A stretch of DNA of 64,000 nucleotides from Actinomyces sp. (GCA_018375675.1 JAHACW010000002.1:33479-97478); one strand, 5' to 3'; counted from the stretch's first letter, positions 54,503 to 63,947 are shown. Notes: a model not told the origin generated them from the letters alone. A program made the numbers and translations.

Positions 54503-55141
54503 ATCAGCGAGACTCGCATCAATGAGCGTATTCGAGTCCCCGAGGTTCGCCTCGTGGGACCCGGAGGTGAACAGGTCGGCGTCGTCCGAGTTGAGGACGC
54601 GCTGCGTCTGGCCGAAGAGGCCGGGCTCGACCTGGTTGAGGTTGCGCCGAACGCCAAACCGCCCGTCGCAAAGCTCATGGATTACGGCAAGTACAAGTAC
54701 GAAGCCGCCCAGAAGGCACGCGATGCTCGCCGCAACCAGGCGAACACGCAGCTGAAGGAAATCCGCTTCCGACTGAAGATCGACGATCACGACTTCGGCG
54801 TCAAGAAGGGCCACGTTGAGCGCTTCCTGTCCGCCGGCGACAAGGTCAAGGTCATGATCATGTTCCGCGGTCGAGAGCAGTCTCGCCCCGAGGCTGGCGT
54901 TCGCCTCCTGCAGCGCCTCGCCGAGGAGATTGGTGACCTTGCCACCGTCGAGTCGATGCCCCGTCAGGACGGGCGCAACATGACGATGGTGCTGGCCCCC
55001 ACCAAGCGCAAGGCTGACGCCCTGACTGAGCAGCGCAAGCGCCGCGAGGCCGAGCGCGCTGAGCGCCGGGGCAAGCGCGCGGAGCGCGCCAGCAAGGACC
55101 AGGCCCGAGTGGCAGCCGATAAGGCTGACGAACAGGACTGA
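54503..55141 (+). CDS. infC: Translation initiation factor IF-3 with AUC start
   Basis: A 212-residue factor that keeps 30S subunits free and checks the start codon. The N-terminal domain begins [19 protein letters not shown] and the C-terminal domain has [24 protein letters not shown] and [15 protein letters not shown]. No ATG, GTG or TTG in frame precedes the conserved N-terminus; ATC at 54503 lies 6 nt from AAGGAG, and GTG at 54554 would cut 17 conserved residues. A non-AUG start fits the known autoregulation of IF-3. The C-terminus has a Lys/Arg/Ala-rich extension of about 35 residues. Confidence 0.9.
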   Translation: MSETRINERIRVPEVRLVGPGGEQVGVVRVEDALRLAEEAGLDLVEVAPNAKPPVAKLMDYGKYKYEAAQKARDARRNQANTQLKEIRFRLKIDDHDFGVKKGHVERFLSAGDKVKVMIMFRGREQSRPEAGVRLLQRLAEEIGDLATVESMPRQDGRNMTMVLAPTKRKADALTEQRKRREAERAERRGKRAERASKDQARVAADKADEQD

Positions 55142-55177
55142 CGGCGATACCCATCGCCTCACAACGAAGGAATAGAA

Positions 55178-55372
55178 ATGCCGAAGAACAAGACTCATTC
55201 CGGTGCTAAGAAGCGCTTCCGCACGACCGGCTCGGGCAAGATCATGCGCGAGCAGGCCGGCGCCCGCCACCTGCTGGAGCACAAGTCCAGCCGTAAGACC
55301 CGTCGTCTGGCGACCGATCAGGTCCTGGAGACCGCTGACGTCAAGCGCGTCAAGCGTCTGCTGGGCAAGTGA
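55178..55372 (+). CDS. rpmI: Ribosomal protein bL35
   Basis: A 64-residue basic protein with the family start [20 protein letters not shown] and ending in [22 protein letters not shown] precedes the ATG. It lies 36 nt after infC in the standard infC-rpmI-rplT order. Confidence 0.98.
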   Translation: MPKNKTHSGAKKRFRTTGSGKIMREQAGARHLLEHKSSRKTRRLATDQVLETADVKRVKRLLGK

Positions 55373-55399
55373 GCTCGAGTTAGAGGAGAACAGTAGAAA

Positions 55400-55780
55400 A
55401 TGGCACGTGTTAAGCGTTCTGTCAACGCCAAGAAGAAGCGTCGTACCGTACTCGAGCAGGCCTCCGGCTACCGCGGCCAGCGCTCGCGCATGTACCGCAA
55501 GGCCAAGGAGCAGGTCACTCACTCCTTCGTCTACTCCTACCGCGACCGCAAGGCCAAGAAGGGCGACTTCCGTCGTCTGTGGATCCAGCGCATCAACGCT
55601 GCCTCCCGCGCCCAGGGCCTGACCTACAACCGCCTCATCCAGGGCCTGAACCTGGCTGGCGTCGAGGTCGACCGCCGCATGCTGGCCGAGCTGGCTGTCA
55701 ATGACATCAACGCGTTCAACGCCCTGGTGAAGGTCGCCAAGGACGCGCTGCCCGCCGACATCAACGCCCCCAAGGCCTGA
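55400..55780 (+). CDS. rplT: Ribosomal protein bL20
   Basis: A 126-residue protein that assembles early on 23S rRNA. It has the expected N-terminus [20 protein letters not shown] and [34 protein letters not shown] precedes the ATG. The next gene starts 3 nt after its stop. Confidence 0.98.
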   Translation: MARVKRSVNAKKKRRTVLEQASGYRGQRSRMYRKAKEQVTHSFVYSYRDRKAKKGDFRRLWIQRINAASRAQGLTYNRLIQGLNLAGVEVDRRMLAELAVNDINAFNALVKVAKDALPADINAPKA

Positions 55781-55783
55781 TAG

Positions 55784-56632
55784 GTGAGCTTTTTCGCCGA
55801 GCGCCTGACCGTTCTCGATAATCCCCGCGCCGATCGCGTGCGTAGGGTGTCGGGTCTGGTCGGGCGCTCGGCGCGTTCGCGCTCGGGTCTGATGCTCGTT
55901 GAGGGCCCTCAGGCAGTGCGCGAACTTGCCCTGCACCGACCGGATGCGGTGCGTGACGTGTACGTGCGCGAGGACGCGTGGGAGACGCACGCGGACGTCG
56001 TGGACGTGGCTCGCCGCGCTACGCGGTGGGTGCACCCGGTGACCGCCGAGGTCTCGGCGGCCCTGTCGGGGGACTCGCAGGGCATCTGCGCAGTCGCATC
56101 TCTGGATGCGCTGTCGCGCGAACTGCCTGAGCCGAGCGTTGGTGAGACGATTGTCGTGCTCGCTCAGGGGCGCGACCCCGGCAACGTTGGCACGATCATT
56201 CGCACGGCTGACGCATTCGGTGCGGTCGGTGTCGTGGCCGTCGCGGGCACGGTGGACGCCGCGAGCCCGAAGGTTGTGCGTTCGAGCGCCGGCTCGGTCT
56301 TCCACATTCCCGTGTGCGTGGTCCCGACCTTTGCCGATGCCCGCTCTCTTATTCACGGTCGCAGCGCGGCCCTGCTGGGCACCAGCGGTGGTGCCGGTTC
56401 GCTCAGCCTGTCCGACCTCCTCGTGCAGGGAGTGTCGGCGCGCTCGCGTCTGTCCCAGTCGCACGCGTGGGTGTTCGGCAACGAGGCACGCGGCCTGTCG
56501 GGCGACGAGATGCGCCTGTGCGACGCCCTCGTGTCCATTCCCATGACGGGTGACGCAGAATCCCTCAACGTGGCCAGCGCGGCCGCGACCTGCCTGTTTG
56601 CGTCCCAGACCGTGCGAGGCATGGGGAACTGA
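55784..56632 (+). CDS. TrmH-family (SpoU) RNA 2'-O-methyltransferase
   Basis: A 282-residue knotted methyltransferase with an N-terminal substrate-binding domain (residues 1-110). SpoU motifs: LAQGRDPGNVGTIIRTADAFG (motif 1), WVFGNEARGLSGDE (motif 2) and SIPMTGDAESLNVASAAATCLFA (motif 3). Position after rplT is typical for actinobacterial 23S rRNA methylases; the target is unknown. It starts with GTG, coupled to rplT. Confidence 0.9.
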   Translation: MSFFAERLTVLDNPRADRVRRVSGLVGRSARSRSGLMLVEGPQAVRELALHRPDAVRDVYVREDAWETHADVVDVARRATRWVHPVTAEVSAALSGDSQGICAVASLDALSRELPEPSVGETIVVLAQGRDPGNVGTIIRTADAFGAVGVVAVAGTVDAASPKVVRSSAGSVFHIPVCVVPTFADARSLIHGRSAALLGTSGGAGSLSLSDLLVQGVSARSRLSQSHAWVFGNEARGLSGDEMRLCDALVSIPMTGDAESLNVASAAATCLFASQTVRGMGN

Positions 56633-56679
56633 GACGTCCTTCGCGGCGCGTCGACGCGCGCGCGACTAGGCTGGACGTC

Positions 56680-57675
56680 ATGAAGTTAGGCGATCTGTCC
56701 GAGGCACAGTTGGTGTCTCATTTCCGCGAGTCTTTCCCGCGCGGTGAGCGCACGATCATCGGCATTGGTGACGACTGTGCCCAGGTTGCGGCTCCCGAAG
56801 GATCGTTCATCGTGACGACGGATGTCATGGTGGAGGATCAGCATTTCCACCTGTCGTGGTCGACCGGCTACGAGGTCGGTGCACGCGTCGCCGCTCAAAA
56901 CCTCGCGGACATCGACGCGATGGGTGGGCGTCCCTCGGCGCTCGTCGCCTCGGTGGTGGCGCCGCGTGACATGGACGCTGACGTTTTCCTGGATGTTGTT
57001 CGAGGCCTGGGGGACCGCGCGCGCGAGGTCGGAGCCGGTGTGGTCGGCGGAGACCTGAGCGCTGGGGAGAAGCTCGTCATTTCGATCACGGCTTTCGGCT
57101 ATTGCCCGGGCCCGGTGGTGCGCCGTGACGGTGCGCGCCCCGGAGATGTCGTGGCGGTCAGCGGCACCCTTGGATACTCCTACGCGGGCCTTGATCTCCT
57201 GGAGGGCGGGCACATCGAACCGTCAGCGCGAGGGGAAGCGCAGCTGGGCGATCTGGCGCCCTTCATTGAGACGTACCGTGCGCCGAGGCCTCCGCTGGGC
57301 TCCGGCGTGGCGGCTGCGGCTGCGGGCGCTCGCGCCATGATGGACCTGTCGGATGGACCAGCGACGGACGCAGCGCGCATCGCTCAGGCCTCGGGCGTCG
57401 TCATTGAGTTCAATCGAGATGCCATCGAGGCGGAGGCGACCCAGCTGGCTCCCGCCGCCCGGGTCTGCGCGGTCGATCCCGTGCGGTGGGTCCTGCAAGG
57501 GGGAGAGGAACACGGCATGATCGCCGTTTTTCCACCGGATGTGCACCTGCCCGACGGCTTCCGCGTTGTCGGCACGGTGCGAGCATGCCGGGCCGAGGAA
57601 GAACCGCAGGCGATGATGGATGGGGCGGTCCTGCGCGGGGCGTGGGATCATTTCTCGGCAGATTCCGTAGACTAG
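56680..57675 (+). CDS. thiL: Thiamine-monophosphate kinase
   Basis: A 331-residue kinase that makes thiamine diphosphate from thiamine monophosphate. Family marks: GIGDDCAQVAAPEG (metal/ATP loop), DVMVEDQHFHLSW, QNLADIDAMGGRPSALV, VGGDLSAGEKLVIS and LSDGPATDAARIA. TAGGCT (56667-56672) ends 7 nt before the ATG, predicting a leaderless mRNA. Confidence 0.95.
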   Translation: MKLGDLSEAQLVSHFRESFPRGERTIIGIGDDCAQVAAPEGSFIVTTDVMVEDQHFHLSWSTGYEVGARVAAQNLADIDAMGGRPSALVASVVAPRDMDADVFLDVVRGLGDRAREVGAGVVGGDLSAGEKLVISITAFGYCPGPVVRRDGARPGDVVAVSGTLGYSYAGLDLLEGGHIEPSARGEAQLGDLAPFIETYRAPRPPLGSGVAAAAAGARAMMDLSDGPATDAARIAQASGVVIEFNRDAIEAEATQLAPAARVCAVDPVRWVLQGGEEHGMIAVFPPDVHLPDGFRVVGTVRACRAEEEPQAMMDGAVLRGAWDHFSADSVD

Positions 57676-57755
57676 TGTGATGTGGGCCGCTGGAGTCTTT
57701 GTTGATAGACGGGGAAGCGAAGCGGCGTGACGACCAACGATTGGAGTACATCAGG

Positions 57756-57947
57756 ATGACCGCGTTGACTGAGGGCACCCCGGCCTCGTCCCGACCGATG
57801 TCGCGCGTGGCGCGCAAGCTCGCGGAGTCGTCGGAGGAGATTCCGGCGACCGCTGGCCTGTCCCTGCCCGCGCTGCAGGGTGACGCCTGCGTGCCGCCGA
57901 CGAAGGCCCTGCCCGTCGTCGATGCGGAGACTGACGCTGACGCCTGA
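57756..57947 (+). CDS. Small unknown protein after thiL
   Basis: A 63-codon frame with 80-90% G or C in third positions, as in neighbouring genes. ATG at 57756 has GGAG 9 nt upstream; an in-frame ATG at 57699 would add 19 residues (KRRDDQRLEYIR). The product is Ala/Thr/Pro-rich with one Cys (GDACVPPTKALPVV) and an acidic end. No family recognised; no signal or membrane segment. Confidence 0.45.
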   Translation: MTALTEGTPASSRPMSRVARKLAESSEEIPATAGLSLPALQGDACVPPTKALPVVDAETDADA

Positions 57948-58063
57948 GGGAGCTCAGCGCCAGACCTACTTTGCCGACGGCGACGCTCGTGTGCGTGGGT
58001 GCGCGTGGCCGACATGATGTGATCCCCGCGAGCGTCCGCCATGCGTCGGTGACAAAAGTTCAG

Positions 58064-58092
58064 TTGATGAAGAAAATACCGTGTGAGAAAAT
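58064..58092 (+). promoter_or_regulatory. Promoter of the membrane-anchored unknown protein
   Basis: TTGATG (58064-58069) and GAAAAT (58087-58092) are 17 nt apart in a local AT-rich stretch. The leader to the next ATG is about 75 nt. Confidence 0.45.
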
Positions 58093-58173
58093 TTAGCGGT
58101 TTCGGTGTGGCCAACCTCGGCAGCGGCACCGTAGCGCCAACCCATCAGCGCGCACAACAGTGAGGATTGAGAG

Positions 58174-59331
58174 ATGGCTGAGCAGCAGTACGATGCGAAT
58201 CAGGGTGCGGTGCCTCCGCCACCGGCCCCTTCCCAGAGCCTGACGCCTCCGCCCGCTCCGAGCCCCCAGAATGTGGTCGCTCCGGCTGTCGCAGTCCCGC
58301 AGGCGGGCGTGACCTTTACGCCGATGTCGGATAAGAGCCGTCGTCGCATCAAGCGCATCGTGGTGGGCGTTGTGTCCCTCGTTGTGCTCGGGGTTGTCGC
58401 AACCGTCGCCTTGGCGATCGCGAACTGGACGCGCACGCCCGAGGCGCAGGTTCGCCAGTATCTTGATCTGCTCGCGGACGGCAAGGCCAGCGCCGCGACG
58501 GCGATGGTTGACCCGGGGCTGCCCAACGATCAGCGCGGTTTTCTCTCGGACGAGGTCATGGCCTCGTCGAGCGCCCGCATCGAGGTCGAGGACGTGACCG
58601 TGGACGATGCGGAGCACTCGAAGGAACGGGTGGTGACGGCGACGATGCGCCTCGACGGCGAACGCTTCACCCGTTCGTTCCGCGTCAGTGAAGGGAAGAA
58701 GACCTTTGGCCTGCTGAAGAACTGGAAGATTCAGGATGCGATGGTCGCTCGCGTGGATGTGCAGGCAGATAACGTCACGCACTTCTCGATCGGCGGCGAA
58801 AAGATGTCGGTCGCGACGCTGAAGGAAGCCCCGAGTAGCTCCATCGTGCTCTACCCGGGTGTCTACACGTTCACCCCGGAGGAGACGGGCGAGTACATCG
58901 ACGCTGCCCCCAAGACCATTTCGGTCAAGGCGGCGACAGGGTACGACAGCTCCTACTACGGCGGAACCGTCGAGCTGACGGGCACCTACAACGACAAGAT
59001 GGCTGCCGCCGCGCTCGAGGCTGCGGCTGCGCTCACGAACTCGTGCGCGACCGTTCCGGGCAACATCGATACGGCATGCCCGAGTGCGGTTCAGTCCCGG
59101 ACCCTGGCCCTGTTGCAGGTCAAGACGATGCCCACGTCCATGAAAGCGACGACGGATGAAGGCGGTGTCTATACCGGCGAGGCAACGTTCACGATCCAGG
59201 GCATGGAGAGCTGGGAGAAACAGCGTGACGTGACGTCCCGGGTGACCGCGACGGTGAAGACCGACAAGGATGGCAAGCTCGAGTTGGACGCTTCGGGCAA
59301 GCCGCAGTTCGAGGTTCGATTCGGCTACTAA
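58174..59331 (+). CDS. Membrane-anchored extracytoplasmic protein, unknown
   Basis: A 385-residue protein: Pro-rich cytoplasmic N-terminus (about 45 residues), a basic stop (SRRRIKR), one membrane segment (about 63-85), then a large external part with beta-rich stretches and a lone Cys pair (SCATVPGNIDTACPS), likely a disulfide. RBS GATTGAGAG is weak. The layout resembles TcaA/YvbJ-type membrane proteins and some actinobacterial lipoprotein-like surface proteins, but I recognise no domain. Function unknown; probably surface-exposed. Confidence 0.8.
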   Translation: MAEQQYDANQGAVPPPPAPSQSLTPPPAPSPQNVVAPAVAVPQAGVTFTPMSDKSRRRIKRIVVGVVSLVVLGVVATVALAIANWTRTPEAQVRQYLDLLADGKASAATAMVDPGLPNDQRGFLSDEVMASSSARIEVEDVTVDDAEHSKERVVTATMRLDGERFTRSFRVSEGKKTFGLLKNWKIQDAMVARVDVQADNVTHFSIGGEKMSVATLKEAPSSSIVLYPGVYTFTPEETGEYIDAAPKTISVKAATGYDSSYYGGTVELTGTYNDKMAAAALEAAAALTNSCATVPGNIDTACPSAVQSRTLALLQVKTMPTSMKATTDEGGVYTGEATFTIQGMESWEKQRDVTSRVTATVKTDKDGKLELDASGKPQFEVRFGY

Positions 59332-59354
59332 GGCCTCGAATCACGCCATTGATG

Positions 59355-59398
59355 CACCGGGTATGCGGACTCGACGAAAGAAGTTTGCATACCCGGTG
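59355..59398. promoter_or_regulatory. Perfect 12-bp inverted repeat before the TetR gene
   Basis: CACCGGGTATGC (59355-59366) and GCATACCCGGTG (59387-59398) flank a 20-nt centre. It starts 24 nt after the previous stop and its right arm abuts the -35 area of the -10 box TATGAT (59419-59424). Either a terminator without T-run, or the TetR operator. Confidence 0.6.
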
Positions 59399-59467
59399 GC
59401 GCATAGGCGGTTGCGCGCTATGATGGGTTGTTGGTAACTCTGTCACACTGAACATGGAGCAGCCCGC

Positions 59468-60115
59468 ATGAGCAACGATGCTAAGGCAACGAGCACCCGT
59501 CGGCCCGGCCGTCCGAAAGCCGGTAGCGAGGATAAGAAGGCGCGCATCCTGTCGGAGGCGCTCACCCTTTTCTCGACGCAGGGCTACGTGGCAACCTCGC
59601 TTGCAGACATCGCGCGTGCCTCCGATATTTCGAAGGCGGGGCTTCTGCATCACTACTCCTCGAAGGATCAGCTGCTCGCGGCTGTCCTGGACGAACGCGA
59701 TCGCCGTATCGTCAGTCGACTCCCGCGCCCCGAGGAGGGGGCCGAGGCCGCGCTGGATGCCTGGGTGGACATGGTGGCACACAATCAGCGCCATCCCGAC
59801 GGAGTGGCGCTCTACACGGCGATGTCGGCTGCCGTCATTGATTCGAAGCATCAGGCGCATCCGTGGTTCCGCGAGCACCTGATCGGAGCGATTTCCTACC
59901 TCGTTGAGGCTTTTGAGCATGGCAAGACCACGGGTGAGGTGCGTGAGGATGCTCCGAGTGAGCAGATCGCGCGCCGCCTCGTTGCGATATCGGACGGGCT
60001 CCAGGTCCAGTGGCTTTGCTCGCGCGCGGACGGGGGTCGTACGCTCAACATGCACGAGGTGATGGCTGGCGTCGCCGTTGACATGAAGGAGCGGTGGCTT
60101 CTTCGCTCCGAGTGA
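59468..60115 (+). CDS. TetR-family transcriptional regulator
   Basis: A 215-residue repressor. The N-terminal HTH lies at about 24-70 (KKARILSEALTLFSTQGYVATS, then LADIARASDISKAGLLHHYSSK; shown in parts). The C-terminal ligand domain resembles the BetI/TetR_C_6 group (VALYTAMSAAVIDSKHQAHPWF). ATG at 59468 follows GGAGCAGCCC. It could repress itself through the inverted repeat, and putA downstream is a possible target, but the 268-nt gap to putA contains no matching site that I can see. Confidence 0.85.
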   Translation: MSNDAKATSTRRPGRPKAGSEDKKARILSEALTLFSTQGYVATSLADIARASDISKAGLLHHYSSKDQLLAAVLDERDRRIVSRLPRPEEGAEAALDAWVDMVAHNQRHPDGVALYTAMSAAVIDSKHQAHPWFREHLIGAISYLVEAFEHGKTTGEVREDAPSEQIARRLVAISDGLQVQWLCSRADGGRTLNMHEVMAGVAVDMKERWLLRSE

Positions 60116-60383
60116 GTCAGGGTGTCGCCCGCGGGGTGACAGCGCTTGTGTGAGAAGTGACACTTGATATCTGACTTTGTGGGTGTTTCTTGCATTTCGG
60201 GGCTTAGGTCCCGTGTTTGACCGTATCGGCGTCGTGCGATGCCAACACGGGTAGGTCGTACGCGCGTTACGATGGACAAACCAGCATCCTTCACAACGTC
60301 GGGAGTTGTGCTGAGCGTGTCCAGCGTTGGTGCTCCACGCGAGGCCGAGAATCCGTCGCACATCCACGCCTGGAGGTCCACGC

Positions 60384-63300
60384 ATGGCGAACGCCGCTGT
60401 TCCCACCCCGTCCCACCACAATGCCAGCGCTCGACGCTGCCCCGATGACCTATGGGCCTTGGGGGAGCGGGCGATCATTCGGGCCCGCCGATGGGCCGAT
60501 GAATCGGCCTTTGAGCCGACGCCGCGCTCGGCCAAGCTCCTGTCTCGCATCCTCGCCGATCCCGACGGACTTACTTTCACGACCCGATTCGTCGATGATG
60601 TCGTGCGTCCCGCGGACCTGGACGTGGCCAGCGCAGCCATGAAGCGCCTGTCGGCTGGCCGCAAGAACTTCCTACCCCCGGCCCTGGCTGCGGCGATGGG
60701 TCTCGGCTCGACCGCATCGCTCCTCGCCCCGCGCACGGTGACGGCGGTGGCCCGTCGTGTATTCCGCGAGATCGTCGGTGACCTCGTCGTCGATGCAACC
60801 GACAAGGGCCTGGGGCCCGCGCTCGCCCGCCTGCGTCAGGGCGGCCACCGATTGAACGTGAACCTCCTCGGCGAGGCGGTTCTCGGTGAGAAGGAAGCAT
60901 CTCATCGCCTGGCTGAGGTCTCGCGCCTCGTGACCCGCGAGGATGTCGACTACGTGTCCATCAAGGTTTCCGCGGTGACAGGCCCCCACAACCCGTGGGG
61001 CTTCGAGGAGGTCGTCGACCACGGGGTGAGCGCGCTCCTGCCCCTCTACCGCCTCGCTCGTGATCACGGGACCTTCCTCAACCTCGACATGGAGGACTAC
61101 AAGGACCTTGACCTGACGATCGCAGTGTTCACCGCGATCCTCGACCAGCCGGATATGCGCGGCTACGAGGCCGGCATCGTCCTCCAGGCCTACCTGCCCG
61201 ATTCGCTCGGTGCACTCCAGCGTCTCCAGGAGTGGGCGCGCGCACGCGTGGACGCGGGAGGCTCGCGCATCAAGGTCCGTATCGTCAAGGGCGCGAACCT
61301 GTCCATGGAGAAGGTGGATGCCGAGATTCACGGTTGGGAGCTGACGACCTGGCCGTCCAAGCAGGCCACCGACACCAACTACAAGCGCATGCTGAACTGG
61401 GCGATGACGCCCGAGCGTACCCGCGCGATCCGACTGGGCGTCGCCGGACAGAACGTTTTCGATATTGCCTTCGCCTACGAGCTGCGCGCTGCGCGAGGCG
61501 TTGAGGACAGCGTCGAGTTCGAGATGCTCTCCGGCATGGCCACCGGCATTCAAGAGGTCGTGCGTCGCGATGTCGGCTCCCTGCTTCTGTACGTCCCGGT
61601 CGTCAACCCCCGAGAGTTCGACGTCGCCATCTCCTACCTGGTGCGCCGCCTGGAGGAAAACGCCGCGCCTGAGAACTTCATGTCCGGGGTCTTCGACATC
61701 GCTACAAACGAGGATATCTTCGCCCGCGAGCGCGACCGTTTCCTCGCCGCGCTCTCCGACGTCGATCCGGATGCCCCGTTGCCCGTTCCCAACCGCGTCC
61801 AGGATCGTCTGGCCGAGCGTCAGGCTGGGGTGCCGGCTGAGCAGGGGAGCCTCGCGGAGCGTGCGCGTCGTCCCTTTGTCTCCGAGGCGGATTCAGATCC
61901 CGCTCTGGCGGCCAATCGGCAGTGGGCTCGCGATATTGCTGCGGCTATCCCTGCCTCGACGCGAGGTGTTGAGGCCGTGCGTGCCGGCGCGCAGGCCCTG
62001 TCCTCGAACGAGGCGATCGACGGCCTTGTCGAGGCGAGCACCAAGGCGGCGCACGCCTGGCAGGCCCTGGCCCCCGAGGAGCGTGCAGCCGCGCTGCATC
62101 GCGTCGGCGATGTTCTCGCCGCGCGCCGGGGCGAGCTCATCGAGGTCGCCGGATCTGAGGCCGGCAAGACCATCGATCAGGCCGATCCCGAGGTGAGCGA
62201 AGCGATTGACTTCTGTCATCACTACGCTCAGGCCTCGTTGCAGCTCTCCGATGAGACTTACATGGCGGGTGCGCGATTTGTGCCCGTGAACGTCACTGTT
62301 GTTGCCTCGCCCTGGAACTTCCCCGTGGCCATTCCCGTGGGTGGCGTCGCCGCTGCTCTGGCGGCGGGCAGCGCGGTGATCCTCAAGCCGGCTCCGCCGG
62401 CCAAGCGTTGCGCCGCGGAACTCGTCGCGGCTTTCCACGAGGCCGGGGTTCCCCGCGAGCTGGTGGCGCTTGCCCCGCTCGAGGATGGAGATGTGTCGCG
62501 CTACCTGGTGACCCACCCGGGTGCGGATCGCGTTGTGCTGACGGGCTCGTACGACACGGCCCGCCTCTTCCGTTCGTGGAAGCCCGACATGCACCTGCTG
62601 GGTGAGACGAGCGGCAAGAACGCTATCATCGTCACGCCGTCCGCTGACCCTGATCTGGCGGTACGCGACATCGTTCATTCGGCCTTCGCGCACGCGGGAC
62701 AAAAGTGCTCGGCGTCCTCCCTGCTGATCCTCGTCGGATCCGCGGGGCGCTCGAGCCGCATCGCTCGCCAGCTCGTGGATGCGGCTGCCTCCCTGCGCGT
62801 GGGCCTGCCGGCATCCCTGGACTCGCAGGTCGGCCCGGTTGTCGTGCCCGACGACGAGAAGGCCGTACGAGGCCTGACCACCCTGGGAGAGGGCGAGCAC
62901 TGGGTGCTCAAGCCTCGGTACCTGGGCGATGGGCTGTGGACCCCGGGCATCCGTGCAGGCGTGGTGCCCGGCAGCGAGTTCCACCTGACCGAGTACTTCG
63001 CGCCCGTCCTCGGCGTCATGCGCGTCGACACCCTGGAGGACGCGATCGAGGCTGTCAACGAGGTCGACTACGGACTGACCTCCGGCCTCCATACTCTCGA
63101 CACGGATGAGTTGGCGACCTGGCTGGAGGGCATCGAGGCCGGCAACCTCTACGTCAACCGCGGGATCACCGGCGCAATCGTTCGCCGTCAGCCTTTCGGC
63201 GGATGGAAGCGCTCGGCGATTGGGTCGACGACGAAGGCCGGTGGTCCTTCCTACCTGCTGGGTCTGGGCGAGGTCGAGCCCGACCGTGATGCGATGGCGG

Positions 63301-63947
63301 GGGAGTCCAGTGCTCCCGTGGAGGCGCTCGATCCGAGCGTGCTCGCCCTGTGTCGTGCGGCTGATCCTCACCTGAGCGCGGACGATGCGGCCGAACTGAG
63401 TCGTGCCGTCGCCGCGGATGGCGCTGCCTGGGCATCCGATTACGGAGCCAACCGCGACGTTACCGGCATGGCCTGTGAGCGCAATGTCCTGCGCTACCGT
63501 TCCACGCCGGTCCTCGTGCGCGCCGGAAGCGGGACTGCCCTCGCCGACACTGTGCGTGTGCTGGCAGCGGGCGTCCTCGCGGGCGGGCCCATCGGGCTGT
63601 CCGTTGCCGACGAGCTTCCGGCTACCATCCGGGAGCTACTGGAGGGCTGGGATATCGAGGTGACGGTCGAAGACTCGCACTCGTGGGATTCTCGCCTGGC
63701 GATGGTGGCGAACTCCGGTGGCCTGGGCATGCGAGTGCGTGTCCTCGGTCCGCGCGATGAAAGCTCGCAGCAGCGCTGGGCGGACGCGAGCCGCGCGAGC
63801 GGTGGCAGCCCCGACGTGGCCCTGTACACGGGTGCCGTCACGGCCTGGCCGCACTCGGAGCTGCTGCCGTTCCTGCGTGAGCAGGCAGTCTCGATCACGA
63901 ACCACCGTTTCGGAACCCCGCTCGACCTGGCAGCGGATCTCCTTTGA
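60384..63947 (+). CDS. putA: Bifunctional proline dehydrogenase/P5C dehydrogenase PutA
   Basis: A 1187-residue fused enzyme oxidising proline to glutamate. PRODH barrel at about residues 120-440 (HRLNVNLLGEAVLGEKEA, SIKVSAVTG, RIKVRIVKGANLSMEKVDAE, QAYLPDSL). P5C dehydrogenase at about 520-980: catalytic Glu in LLGETSGKN near 740 and Cys in HAGQKCSASS near 774. A C-terminal 200 residues of ALDH-like remnant closes the protein. No N-terminal DNA-binding domain is present. ATG at 60384 follows TGGAGGTCCACGC; 19 more codons are open upstream but not family-like. Substrate channelling between the two sites is expected. Confidence 0.95.
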   Translation: MANAAVPTPSHHNASARRCPDDLWALGERAIIRARRWADESAFEPTPRSAKLLSRILADPDGLTFTTRFVDDVVRPADLDVASAAMKRLSAGRKNFLPPALAAAMGLGSTASLLAPRTVTAVARRVFREIVGDLVVDATDKGLGPALARLRQGGHRLNVNLLGEAVLGEKEASHRLAEVSRLVTREDVDYVSIKVSAVTGPHNPWGFEEVVDHGVSALLPLYRLARDHGTFLNLDMEDYKDLDLTIAVFTAILDQPDMRGYEAGIVLQAYLPDSLGALQRLQEWARARVDAGGSRIKVRIVKGANLSMEKVDAEIHGWELTTWPSKQATDTNYKRMLNWAMTPERTRAIRLGVAGQNVFDIAFAYELRAARGVEDSVEFEMLSGMATGIQEVVRRDVGSLLLYVPVVNPREFDVAISYLVRRLEENAAPENFMSGVFDIATNEDIFARERDRFLAALSDVDPDAPLPVPNRVQDRLAERQAGVPAEQGSLAERARRPFVSEADSDPALAANRQWARDIAAAIPASTRGVEAVRAGAQALSSNEAIDGLVEASTKAAHAWQALAPEERAAALHRVGDVLAARRGELIEVAGSEAGKTIDQADPEVSEAIDFCHHYAQASLQLSDETYMAGARFVPVNVTVVASPWNFPVAIPVGGVAAALAAGSAVILKPAPPAKRCAAELVAAFHEAGVPRELVALAPLEDGDVSRYLVTHPGADRVVLTGSYDTARLFRSWKPDMHLLGETSGKNAIIVTPSADPDLAVRDIVHSAFAHAGQKCSASSLLILVGSAGRSSRIARQLVDAAASLRVGLPASLDSQVGPVVVPDDEKAVRGLTTLGEGEHWVLKPRYLGDGLWTPGIRAGVVPGSEFHLTEYFAPVLGVMRVDTLEDAIEAVNEVDYGLTSGLHTLDTDELATWLEGIEAGNLYVNRGITGAIVRRQPFGGWKRSAIGSTTKAGGPSYLLGLGEVEPDRDAMAGESSAPVEALDPSVLALCRAADPHLSADDAAELSRAVAADGAAWASDYGANRDVTGMACERNVLRYRSTPVLVRAGSGTALADTVRVLAAGVLAGGPIGLSVADELPATIRELLEGWDIEVTVEDSHSWDSRLAMVANSGGLGMRVRVLGPRDESSQQRWADASRASGGSPDVALYTGAVTAWPHSELLPFLREQAVSITNHRFGTPLDLAADLL

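Noticed and set aside
60116-60383. A TetR operator or strong promoter before putA
   Set aside because: TTTGACC and TACGAT-like boxes exist but at wrong spacings, and the arms found before the TetR gene are not repeated here.
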